Assembly: GCF_010727125.1 (NCBI RefSeq)
Contig: NZ_AP022564.1
Coordinates: 2,232,001 to 2,296,000, forward strand
Length of the DNA stretch: 64,000 bases
Direction of reading: 5' to 3'
DNA from: Mycolicibacter terrae
Lineage (GTDB): Bacteria; Actinomycetota; Actinomycetes; Mycobacteriales; Mycobacteriaceae
Shown one piece after another: positions 31,048-40,000 of the stretch. The translations under genes were made by a program, and so were the position numbers. The first letter of the stretch is position 1; each line of letters starts with the position of its first letter. The notes beneath the pieces were generated by a model. It was not told the DNA's origin. It did not search any database and saw only the letters and a program-made list of their open reading frames with translations.

Positions 31048-32876
31048 CGGTTCCTACGTGATCGTCGCAATGCTGCCACTCCCAGTGCCACACCGGCTGC
31101 CGCGAGCGCCGCCAACAGCCCGGCGCCGGCGACCCAGGCCGGGGTCATGTCGCGTTCCGGCGGCATCGGCGGCACATTCAGCGGCGCCGACAGCCGTTCC
31201 GGCGCTTGGGCCGGGCCGTCGGGGACATCCCACGTCAGCGCCGCCACCGGGTCGATGATGCCGTAGCCGACCACGTTGTCGACCCCGCGCGCCGGCGGGC
31301 GGGCGGTGCGGATCAGCCGGTTGATCACCTGGTGCGACGACAGATCCGGATATTTGGCCCGCACCAGGGCCGCCACCCCGGACACGATCGCCGTCGAAAA
31401 GCTGGTGCCCGACGGAACCAGCAGTGAGTTCTCCGGTCCGTCGACGGCGTTCATCAGCCCGTCATCACGAGGCGAGAGACCTTCGATGTCGGTGCCCGGC
31501 GCGGCGATCGACACCCACGGCCCGGCCACGCTCGACTTGGCCAGCGGCGCACCCGCCGAGTCCACCGCTCCGACCGTCAACACGTACTCGTCGTACCACG
31601 CCGGCGTCACCACGGTGTTGACCCCGTTCCAGTCGCGCGGGTCGTCGGGACGCATCGCGTTGTAAGTCGGGTTCTGCTTGCAGTCCCGCCAGCTCGTGTC
31701 ACCGGCGGCGGCGACGATCACCACGTTCTTCTCCACCGCGGCGTACCGCACCGCCGCGCCCAGATCGGCTTGATCGAGGAGGGTCCGCACGTTCATGCAG
31801 ATGGCCTGGGAGATGTTGATGACCTGCGCGCCCATGTTGGCGGCGTGGACGATCGCCCGCGCCATGGTGCGCAGTCCGTCGGTCTTCTCCCGCAACTGCG
31901 GGTCCTGTTGGTCCCCGAACGGCTCCTTGGGGCCGAAGGCCGCGCTGTACTGCCGGATCGAGATCAGCTGCACATCGGGAGCGATCCCGCTGAACGCATC
32001 GGGTGCCGCCCCCGGCGGCGGCGGTGCGCTCGGCGCTCGGAAGTCGACCGGCGCCACCCGTGGCCGTCCGGAGAAGCCGGCCGGCCGCACGCCATCGGCG
32101 GTGGCCTCGTCGGTGGTACGGGTCGACCCCGCACCATTGGCCGCACCGTGGGCCGGACCGGGCGCCGGACCGGGCGCCGGACCGGGCGCCGGGCCTGGAG
32201 CCGGACCGGGCGCAGGAGCTGGGGCGGGCCCCGGGGCGGCCGGTCCGTTGGCCGGCTCCCCATCTTCGGCCGGCGGTGGCGCAGGCGGCGGTGCCGGCGG
32301 TGGCATCACCACGATCGTGGTCTGCGGGGCCTGTGTCGGCGGCGGGGGTTCGTTGGTGGGAACCGACGGAGGCCGGCGGGTCTGGCGCGGCGGCGGCAGT
32401 GGAGTCACCCCGTTGTCGGGCATCGCAGCGATCAGCGATGCCACCAGGGTGCCGTGCGCGTCGCAGTCGGACAGTCCGTCACCGCCGGCCATCACGTAGT
32501 CGCCGCCGCCGATCAGGTTCGGCATCCGCGGGTGCGGGGTCACACCGGTGTCGATGACCGCGACGGTCACTCCGCCCCCACGACCGAATTTCCACGCCTC
32601 GGGCAGGTTGAGCATGTCCATGTAGGCCGGCTGCACCCGGAAGTCGGTGTCGGGCAGGACGCCCACCTCGGTGCAGTACGAGGTCTGCCGCATGGTCTGC
32701 GGCGGTCCGGGGGTGCCGTCGGGGGGCAGCGCACCCGGATCGATGGCCGGCCGCTCGATCGCGCCGGCGACCGGCATACCGGCCAGCGAGCCACTCGCCA
32801 TCATGACTATCGCGGCGCCGGCGGCCGCGGTGCGCTGCAGCCGACGCACGCCCCTACCGGTAGCGGATGGCTTCAT
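31044..32876 (-). CDS. mycP5: Mycosin protease MycP5 of ESX-5
   Basis: This 610-residue subtilisin-type protease has a signal peptide at about 1-38. The catalytic triad is D109 (AVIDTGV), H141 (DAHGTLVAS) and S492 (PSGTSFSTA). A large Pro/Gly/Ala insertion lies between H141 and the rest of the domain, including a (GPAP)n run at about residues 218-242. A C-terminal membrane helix (WVAGAGLLAALAAAGVALG) anchors it, with a basic tail. Mycosins stabilise the ESX complex and process substrates. It overlaps eccD5 by 23 bp. Confidence 0.97.
   Translation of the reverse strand: MKPSATGRGVRRLQRTAAAGAAIVMMASGSLAGMPVAGAIERPAIDPGALPPDGTPGPPQTMRQTSYCTEVGVLPDTDFRVQPAYMDMLNLPEAWKFGRGGGVTVAVIDTGVTPHPRMPNLIGGGDYVMAGGDGLSDCDAHGTLVASLIAAMPDNGVTPLPPPRQTRRPPSVPTNEPPPPTQAPQTTIVVMPPPAPPPAPPPAEDGEPANGPAAPGPAPAPAPGPAPGPAPGPAPGPAPGPAHGAANGAGSTRTTDEATADGVRPAGFSGRPRVAPVDFRAPSAPPPPGAAPDAFSGIAPDVQLISIRQYSAAFGPKEPFGDQQDPQLREKTDGLRTMARAIVHAANMGAQVINISQAICMNVRTLLDQADLGAAVRYAAVEKNVVIVAAAGDTSWRDCKQNPTYNAMRPDDPRDWNGVNTVVTPAWYDEYVLTVGAVDSAGAPLAKSSVAGPWVSIAAPGTDIEGLSPRDDGLMNAVDGPENSLLVPSGTSFSTAIVSGVAALVRAKYPDLSSHQVINRLIRTARPPARGVDNVVGYGIIDPVAALTWDVPDGPAQAPERLSAPLNVPPMPPERDMTPAWVAGAGLLAALAAAGVALGVAALRRSRRNR
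32152..32222. repeat. 12-bp tandem repeat inside mycP5 coding (GPAP)n
   Basis: The unit GGACCGGGCGCC repeats about five times with changes. It encodes alternating Gly-Pro-Ala-Pro in the linker after the mycosin active-site His. Unit length is a multiple of three, so slippage keeps frame. Linker length could vary between strains. Confidence 0.8.
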
Positions 32877-34368
32877 AGGTATTCATCAACCACAGTGCCA
32901 GCGGGAACAACGGCATCAGGCACAGGTATTCGATCCACTCCACGAACTTGCGGAACAACGGGCTGTAGATGGTGTTGGGCACGATCACCGCCGACAGCAG
33001 CCCGAACATCGGGATCAGCACCAGCAACGCCGCACCGACCACCACCGTCGTGGGCGTCCACAGCACCACCACGAAACGCACCACCACTGCGGCGACGATC
33101 ACCAGACCGGTCAGTGTCACCGTGACCGCCTGCCAGCGGTCCCGGAAGGAACGGCCGCGCAGAACCAGGAACCCGGCCGTCAGACCGGCCAGCAGCACCG
33201 GCAGCCACGATCGGTCCGAGTGCGGGTCGCTCAGACCGGTGACGCAGACCGCGATCAACACACCCAGTCCGGACAACAGGCCGGTCAGGAACGATCTGGC
33301 CCGCTCGGCGCGCAGCACCACCTCGCGCACCGACTCCGGCCCCTCCAGAGACGGTGGAGCGCCGGGCGTGGTCACCACCGTGGTGGGCAGATCGGGACGG
33401 GCCTCGAACACCCAGCGACTGGTCGCCGACGGGAACACCGGCAGCCGCAGGCCGGCCAGCCACCGCGACAATGACGGCGACCACTGATAGGCCAGCACAC
33501 AGGCCAGGTACACGCAGGCCATCAAGGTCACCGCGCCGGTCAGGAACAGCATCCGCAGCACGCCGGCGAACATCACCGCCGCGCTGATGACGGCGACGGC
33601 TGTGTAGGCGGACAACTGCCGTCCGGTCAGCCGGATGACCGACAGCGCACCGATGCCGGCGACACCGAAGCCCAGCGCCGCGTGGGCGGCGCCCACCGAG
33701 CCGGGCACTGCCGCCGCGGCGGCCACCACCAGCGGCACGAGTCCGCTGGCCAGCATGATGTCACCGACACGCCGGTCCGACGCATTGCGGGCCTGCATCA
33801 GGATCAGCGCGGCGGCGATCAGCACCAGCAGGGCCAGCCCCGCGCTGAACCCGGCCGCCAGCCAGTCGTCGTGCTGGTAGCGCCAGGCCGCGAGCAGCCC
33901 GGTCGCCAGCAACACACCGGTCGCCAGGGTCGATACCCCGACCCGCACAGCGGTCGCCGCGTCGACCGGGGCGAACCGCTTGGCCAGGTTCACCGAGACC
34001 GCGGTGGAGATGTGTTCGATGACCGGTGAACGCCGCTCCTGATCCTCGATGAACCGCAGCCACAGCCGGTCACCGTCGTACACGTCCTGTTCGGTCAGCG
34101 ACTGGTTCGGCCGCAGCGCCGTGCCGTCGACCAGGCACAGCACCCAGCGACCACGCCCCTCAGCCTGCAGAATCGGCTCATCGAGCTCGGCAAGCCGGCC
34201 GTTGATCACCTTCAGCAACGGGTCCAGCATCACCGACACGGGTGCGTCGGCATCCAGCAGCGTCCCGATCTGGACACCGTCTCCGGCCATGACCCCGATC
34301 ACCACGGCCCGGGGCGCCGACGTCCCGACTTCACCGCCCGGCTGCGCCGACTCGATCGCCGTGGTCAT
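32854..34368 (-). CDS. eccD5: ESX-5 membrane channel component EccD5
   Basis: The 504-residue protein starts at ATG 34368, with AGGTGG upstream. Residues about 1-110 form the ubiquitin-like cytosolic domain (VSVMLDPLLKVINGRLAEL, QDVYDGDRLWLRF). About eleven membrane helices follow, from about residue 130 to the end. EccD dimers line the ESX membrane complex. Its 3' end overlaps mycP5. Confidence 0.96.
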   Translation of the reverse strand: MTTAIESAQPGGEVGTSAPRAVVIGVMAGDGVQIGTLLDADAPVSVMLDPLLKVINGRLAELDEPILQAEGRGRWVLCLVDGTALRPNQSLTEQDVYDGDRLWLRFIEDQERRSPVIEHISTAVSVNLAKRFAPVDAATAVRVGVSTLATGVLLATGLLAAWRYQHDDWLAAGFSAGLALLVLIAAALILMQARNASDRRVGDIMLASGLVPLVVAAAAAVPGSVGAAHAALGFGVAGIGALSVIRLTGRQLSAYTAVAVISAAVMFAGVLRMLFLTGAVTLMACVYLACVLAYQWSPSLSRWLAGLRLPVFPSATSRWVFEARPDLPTTVVTTPGAPPSLEGPESVREVVLRAERARSFLTGLLSGLGVLIAVCVTGLSDPHSDRSWLPVLLAGLTAGFLVLRGRSFRDRWQAVTVTLTGLVIVAAVVVRFVVVLWTPTTVVVGAALLVLIPMFGLLSAVIVPNTIYSPLFRKFVEWIEYLCLMPLFPLALWLMNTYEAIRYR

Positions 34369-34559
34369 GATCGCACCACCTGTTCGACGAATACTGACCC
34401 CGTGGAGCCCACAGAACCCATACGTGCCGCCTCGCAATTTGTCATTTCAAAGTCTGTCCAATTCTAAAGGCAATGCATGTTATTCGCACGATTCGCGTTT
34501 ACCGGCAATTTTCCGGTGCATCACACGACATTTCGGTCCGCGTCAACACCTGCTGTCCG
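34369..34559 (-). promoter_or_regulatory. AT-rich gap between espG5 and eccD5
   Basis: This 191-bp gap is much richer in A and T than its surroundings, with runs such as CAATTTGTCATTTCAAAG on the plus strand near 34435 and GGCAATTTTCCGG near 34503. No gene is visible. It is the natural place for the promoter of the eccD5-mycP5-eccE5-eccA5 unit. I cannot assign exact -10 and -35 boxes. Confidence 0.4.
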
Positions 34560-35459
34560 CTAGACCCTCCGATGGGTTTTCCAGGCACCGTAGGGCAGGG
34601 TGTCCAGAACGGTCTTGACGCCCACCTGGACCAACTGCGGGGTGGCCGGGCAGATCGCCAGCCAGGCCTCACCCGACCCCGCGGTGCGCGCCTGCTGATA
34701 CAGCGCGATCCGCCCGCCGGAACCGTCTTTGAGCGACAGCACCGAAGCACTGGGGCCTTTGGCGTCGTCACGGTATTGCCGCGCATACACCGCGGCCTCT
34801 GCGGCGGGCTCCGACAGCGCCTGGCCCAGCGCGGCGACGGTCGCGGCGCTGATCCCCATCCGGCGCAGGTCTCCCCCGGTGAAGATGTTGAAGCCGGAGT
34901 CCTGCCAGCTCTGGGTCGCCTCCAGCATCTCCTCCATCGGCACGTTGACCGCGGTGATCTGCGCCGGGTCGGCGTGGTGGATGGACTCCATACCGTCGAT
35001 CACCAGCGCGGCGATCGAGGCGGCATCGGTCACCGAGACGTCGTCGACGGTGATGTCGGTGCCGACCCGCACCGCCGACACCCAGTGTTCCCCGCGCCGC
35101 GCCAGCAGCACCCGGAACTCGTTGTCGGGGATGTCGCGGGTGCCGGGCGGCTGGTCGTCATCCTCGATGACGCCATACCGCAACTTGCCCAGCGATAGCA
35201 GGGCGACCACCTCGAGGTCGGGCGCGGCCAGCACCCGCATCCGGGCGGCGACCACCTCGTTGACCTCGTCGTCGACGACGATGCCCTGCTCGCGCATCAC
35301 CGCCATGCCGGGATGCTCCGACAGCCAGTCGTTCGAATCGGTGGAAACATAAGGCCGGCAACGCAACTCGGGCGCGACGTGGCGAATGTCCAGCAGCGCC
35401 TGCAGCATCCAGAAACCCTCGACGTTGACGGTGATGTCGGTGCGGGTGCTCGGGTCCAT
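34560..35459 (-). CDS. espG5: ESX-5 PE-PPE chaperone EspG5
   Basis: The protein has 299 residues from ATG 35459, with GAGGAGG at good spacing; GTG 35462 is an equal alternative. Family landmarks are NVEGFWMLQALLDIRHVAPE, YVSTDSNDWLSEHPGMAV and ASVLSLKDGSGGRIALYQ. EspG5 is a cytosolic chaperone that caps the hydrophobic tip of PPE proteins and delivers PE-PPE pairs to the ESX-5 complex. It follows esxN by 147 bp. Confidence 0.97.
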   Translation of the reverse strand: MDPSTRTDITVNVEGFWMLQALLDIRHVAPELRCRPYVSTDSNDWLSEHPGMAVMREQGIVVDDEVNEVVAARMRVLAAPDLEVVALLSLGKLRYGVIEDDDQPPGTRDIPDNEFRVLLARRGEHWVSAVRVGTDITVDDVSVTDAASIAALVIDGMESIHHADPAQITAVNVPMEEMLEATQSWQDSGFNIFTGGDLRRMGISAATVAALGQALSEPAAEAAVYARQYRDDAKGPSASVLSLKDGSGGRIALYQQARTAGSGEAWLAICPATPQLVQVGVKTVLDTLPYGAWKTHRRV

Positions 35460-35601
35460 CACTACCCTCCTCTACCGGTTCGGCCGATGTACTTGGCTAT
35501 TGGATCACGCAGCCGCGGGGCAACGCCTGCCACCACCCCTCTAATTGCAGCACGCGGCAGCACACCGGTGGGCCGGTGTGCTGCCGCGCTGCGGGTTGCG
35601 A

Positions 35602-36208
35602 GTCGGTCAGGCCCAGCTGGAGCCGACGGACGCGTCGGTGTTGGCCATGTTGTTGCCCGCCGACTGCACCTTCTGACCGTGGGCGTTGGCCTGCTCATAG
35701 ATCACCGCGAAGTTGCGGCCCAACTGCGCCACGAACTCCTGGCACGCCACCGAACCCGCGCCACCCCAGAAGTCCCCGGCAGCCAACACATCATGCACGA
35801 TCGCCTGATGCTCAGCCTCCAACGACGCCGCCTGGGCCCGAATCAACGCACCGTGGGCGTCGACATCACCGAACTGGTAATTGATGCTCATAGCTGCTCT
35901 CCTCTAACCCTTCTAGCTCGACAGGATCTGCTGCGAAGCAGCTTCCTGCTGCTCGTAATGGTTGGCGTCGCGAATCAAACCATCACGCACCCCGTGCAGC
36001 ATGGTCACAATGTTGCGAAACGCCGTCTGCATCTGACCCATGGTGTCCATCGAGGTCCGCTCGGCCAAACCACCCCAGCCCGCACCCGAGATGTTGGTCG
36101 AGGACGCCCACATCCGCCGGGCCTCATCCTCCACCGTCTGGGCGTGCACATCAAAACGCCCCGCCATCGCACGCATCGCGTCCGGATCAGTCATAAAACG
36201 TGTTGCCA
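35602..36208. repeat. Duplicated esxM-esxN block, copy in the ESX-5 core
   Basis: This is the core-locus counterpart of 26727-27333. Both copies are on the minus strand and therefore in direct orientation, 8.9 kb apart. Recombination between them would delete the second PE/Esx set (or one copy of it) and the genes from espG5 through eccA5. Confidence 0.9.
35607..35891 (-). CDS. esxN: ESX-5 secreted WXG100 protein, EsxN type (core copy)
   Basis: This 94-residue protein starts MSINYQFGDVDAHGALIRAQ, with WxG in DFWGGAGS. It forms the heterodimer with EsxM from the gene 21 bp upstream. It has Ala where the other copy has Ser (QANAHGQ), which matches the version I recall from M. tuberculosis EsxN. 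It lies between esxM and espG5 as in known ESX-5 loci. Confidence 0.96.
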   Translation of the reverse strand: MSINYQFGDVDAHGALIRAQAASLEAEHQAIVHDVLAAGDFWGGAGSVACQEFVAQLGRNFAVIYEQANAHGQKVQSAGNNMANTDASVGSSWA

Positions 36209-36209
36209 C
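35913..36209 (-). CDS. esxM: ESX-5 secreted WXG100-like protein, EsxM type (core copy)
   Basis: This 98-residue protein is identical in amino acids to the copy at 27038-27334. It starts at GTG 36209, with AAGGAGAGACGACA upstream. The turn is [10 protein letters not shown] and the export motif is YEQQE. It follows the PE stop by 159 bp, a gap that has no visible gene. Confidence 0.96.
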   Translation of the reverse strand: MATRFMTDPDAMRAMAGRFDVHAQTVEDEARRMWASSTNISGAGWGGLAERTSMDTMGQMQTAFRNIVTMLHGVRDGLIRDANHYEQQEAASQQILSS

Positions 36210-36368
36210 TGTCGTCTCTCCTTGTCTGAAGTTCGTTGGTTCTCGTTGGTTGTAGTTGTTTCTGAGGGCGGCGCCGTTGCCGGGTATAGCCGTCGGTTAC
36301 GGCGGAAACCGATAACCGGCTGCGAACGTATGAATAGTTCCCCCTCCCATCACCGCGGCCGACGCCGC

Positions 36369-36668
36369 TCAGCCCGCCGCGGCTGCGTTGGCCGCCTCGG
36401 TGGCGGCGTAGGAGGTGGCACTGCTGTTGAGGGTGGCTACGAACATCTCGTGGATCGCCGCGGCCTGAGCGCTCACCTGCTGGTACATCGTCGCGTGGGC
36501 GGCGAACTGTGCGGCGGTCAACGCCGAGACCTCGTCGGCGGCGGCCGGAACCACACCGGTGGTCGGGGCGGCAGCCGCCGCGTTCTGGGCGTTCAGCGCC
36601 GAACCGATTCCGCTGAGATTCCCGGCGGCGGCGGACAGCGCCTCCGGCTGCGCGTTCACGAACGACAT
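36369..36668 (-). CDS. PE family protein, short form (ESX-5 core)
   Basis: The 99-residue PE-domain-only protein starts at ATG 36668, with GAGGAGG 6 bases upstream. The sequence MSFVNAQPEALSAAAGNLSG carries Pro-Glu at 8-9, and the C-terminal YAATE is the ESX export motif. It takes the place of the PE/PPE cluster (PPE25 to PE19) found in M. tuberculosis between eccC5 and esxM, together with the missing cyp143. Confidence 0.95.
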   Translation of the reverse strand: MSFVNAQPEALSAAAGNLSGIGSALNAQNAAAAAPTTGVVPAAADEVSALTAAQFAAHATMYQQVSAQAAAIHEMFVATLNSSATSYAATEAANAAAAG

Positions 36669-36754
36669 TCGATTCCTCCTCGGATCGCCTTCAGCAATCT
36701 TTCTCCCACTGAGCGTAAAGGCTGAAATCGACCGATACAGCCCATGATGCCCAG

Positions 36755-36786
36755 TGTTCACCTGGCGAAAGCAACTGTTCACCTGG
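36755..36786 (-). promoter_or_regulatory. Direct repeat with 21-bp phase upstream of the PE gene
   Basis: TGTTCACCTGG occurs at 36755-36765 and again at 36776-36786, exactly 21 bp apart, which is two helical turns. The repeats lie 87-118 bp upstream of the PE start within the 361-bp gap 36669-37029. Such phasing suits binding of a regulator dimer on one face of DNA. Next to them are GGTAAC repeats at about 36787-36804. The remaining gap is very GC-rich and shows no gene. Confidence 0.5.
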
Positions 36787-37029
36787 GGTAACAGCGGGGT
36801 AACCCGGTACCGGGGGCGCCGGGGGCGAAATTAAGCGGACCTGGCGAAACACAGTGCTGCAATTTACCGCCGCGGCACCGGTCGCCGCGCTCGGCCACCG
36901 CTGCCGCAACCGCTCCCGCGATTAAAATCTCGCCGCGGCGAAATACCCCCGGCCGCTGCCGGTGTGACGCCGCCAGCAACGTGCCGCGCGCCGTTGCGGG
37001 CGTCACAGCGCCGGCCCCGGGGGACCGCG

Positions 37030-40000
37030 TCAGCGGACCGGAGCGGCCGTGCGTTCCTGCGTCGGCGCGCGCCGCAGCTCCGTCGCGGCGACCTGCACGA
37101 ACACCCCGGTGTCCTCGGCCATCAGCAGGCCACGGCCGCGGGGCAGCGGACCGCCCTTCATCTTGCCGCGGATGAAGCCCTCGTCCGGGTCGGCGTCCAT
37201 CACCAGCAGCGGTGCGTTCGCCTGGTGCAGGGCCCGCAGCAGCGGGTCGCTGCCCGCCGACGACCAGCCGCCGAAGGTGCGGGTGGCGATCACATGCAGG
37301 CCGACGTCCGCCGAGCGGGTCACCCAGGGGGCGGCCTTCTGGAACGGAGAGTCGAAGCCGGGCGGGAACTGCTGGATGTCGTCGATGATCAAGAAGATGT
37401 CCGGCCCGCTCCACCAGGTGCGCGACAGCAGCTCCTCGGCCGACAGGCCCGGCGGTGGCTCACGGTTGGCCAGCGTGACGGCCAACTCGTTGATCAAGGC
37501 GACTGCCCCGTCCATGTTGTAGGCGAACTTCTCCACGTAGTCCGAGCCCAGGGTGGTCAACAGCTGCCGGCGGGGGTCGATCAGCCACACCTGCGCAGAC
37601 GGCTGCGTGGTGGGCGGCGCGGTGCTTGCCCCGGGTGCGTACAGCCGCTCGATCTCACTCATGATGGTGGCCAGAGTGGTGGTGCGACCGCATTCCCGGC
37701 GACCGGTCACCATCAGGTGCCCGTTCTCGGCGAAGTTCAGATAGACCGGCTGCAGGTCGAGTTCGGAGATCGCCCAGGCGATGCCCCCGGCTCCCACTCC
37801 CTCGCGCTTGTCGTTGGCCGCGACCGCCCGCACCTCGTCCAGCCCGAACCGGGCCGGCAGGCGACGCACCGGGCGCACCCGGCCCACCGCGATTTGACTG
37901 ACCGCGGCGCCGACGCTGTCGGATTCGAAGACCTGGCTATCGGTGTCGCTCAACGCAGGTCGTGCGATCAGCGTGTGCAGGCCGGACTGAGGGTCGCTGT
38001 CCAGTCGCACGTAGTTGACCGCGACCATGCCCCGGCCCGGCTTGACCGGGACGTCCTTGGCGAAGCGGGAACGCACCAATTTGGCGTCCTCCACGGCGGC
38101 CAGGCGCAACTCGACCCGCGACCCGAAGCCGCTGCGGACCGGCGGGCGCAACTCCGACTCGCGGTCGGCGGTCACCACCACGTGCACGCCGAACGACGGC
38201 CCCTGGTTGATGATCAGGTTGACCTGCTCGACGAGCACCTCGTTGTCCTCGGAGAGCGCGCGGTAGTTGTCGATCACCAGATAGACGTCACCGAAGCCGT
38301 CGTTGGGCACCTTCCCCGGGGCGCCCTCGAACTTGCGCCTACGGAAGACGTCCATCGAGGCCACGTCGTTCTCCAGGAAGCTGCGCTTGCGGTTGCGCAC
38401 CAGCGCCAGCAGCTCGGCGACGGTGCGGCGCACGCCGTCGGGGTCGGTCGGCCCGCAGACGCTGCCCACGTGCGGCAGTCCGGCCACCGTGGTCAGCGAG
38501 GTGCCGCTGTAGGCCAGGCAGTAGAACTGGACCTGCTCGGGCGTATGGGTCAACGCCGCCGAGCAGATCAGGGTCTGCAGCGCCGTCGTCTTGCCCGCGC
38601 CGCCGGCGCCCAGGATCAACACGTTGGCCCCCGGTCCGGAGGTGTCCACCGTCCACGGCGGCTGGTCGTGCTTGTAGGGCCGGTCGATGAGACCGATCGG
38701 GAACACCAGGTCGCGCCGGGTGCCGTAGTCCTGTTGCCAGGGGTGGCCCAGGTAGCGGTTCACCAACTCGTCGATGGGCAGCGGGACGTCCAGCGGCGGC
38801 TGCCACAGGCGGTAGGGCTCGAAGTCGATCCGACGCAGCTGGTCGATGATCACCGTGCCGACCTTGGGGATCCGGATCGCTTCCTCTTCCTCGGCGATGG
38901 GCTCCTCGGCCGGTGTGGCGGTGATGGCCGCCAGTTCCTCGGCTGCCTCGAGTTCGGTGCCGCTGACGCTCACCTCCAGCGGGGTGAACGCGGTGGTGAA
39001 CAGCTGCGGCCGGATGTAGTCGATCGAGTGCACCTGCGGCAACGCCTCGTCGTCGAGGATCCCGCCGCGGTGGTAGTCGCGCCACAGGAACTCGGCCTGG
39101 AAACGGATGACCTCTTCACCGCTCTTGCGGAAGTAGCCCAAGCCGGCCTTGCCCGGCAGGTTCACCGCGTTCGGCACGCCGGCGGCCTGCGCCGCACCGG
39201 CCGTCTGCGCCTTGAGCACCAACCGGTAGCCCATGTTCTCCATCAGCTTCTCGGCGCGGCTCTCGATGGTCTGCGACGCCATCATCAGGTGCACCCAGTA
39301 GGCGCGGCCCTGCCGGCCGATCGAGTCCAGCACCTCCACCGCCGTCGGCATGATGCGGAACCACTCGTAGAACTCGTCGATGACCACGACCAGCATCGGC
39401 AGCGGCGGCAGGCTGTGATCACCGCGCGCCTGCATCCGGGACCGGATCTCGTTGTACTCCTTGGCGCCGTCGACGCCGGCGCTGTCGCACATCGACTTAC
39501 GGCGGGCGATCTCGCCCCACATCGCCTCGAGGAAGCGCTCCATCAGCGCCTGGTCGTCTTCCAGGTCGGTGATGATCCGCGACACGTGCGGTACCCCGGC
39601 GAACGGCTTGACCGCCGACCCACCCTTGAGGTCGGCCAGCACGAACTGCAGCTCGTCGGGCGAGTGCCCCAGCAGCAGCGATTCGATCACCGTGCGCACC
39701 AGTGTCGACTTACCCGAGCCGGTGGTGCCCGACATGACGCCGTGCGGGCCGTCGCCGCCCTCATCCAGGGACTTCATGTCGAGGAACAGCAGCTCACCGT
39801 TGTCGGAGCGGTTGCCGAACGGGACCCGCAGCCGGGACCGGCTGCCCTCCTGCTGCCGGCTCGTCCACAGCTGGTTGAAGTCGATGCGGCCGGCATCCTC
39901 GATGCCGTAGTAGGAGAGGATGTCGCGGGCCCCGATGTGATGCGTCACCCGCTGACCGATTTCTTCGTAGGCCTCGGCCAGCCGCCAGTGCGCCATCCGT

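Noticed and set aside
32152..32222. Repeats that might suggest a CRISPR array
   Set aside because: They are contiguous 12-bp units without spacers and encode (GPAP)n inside mycP5.
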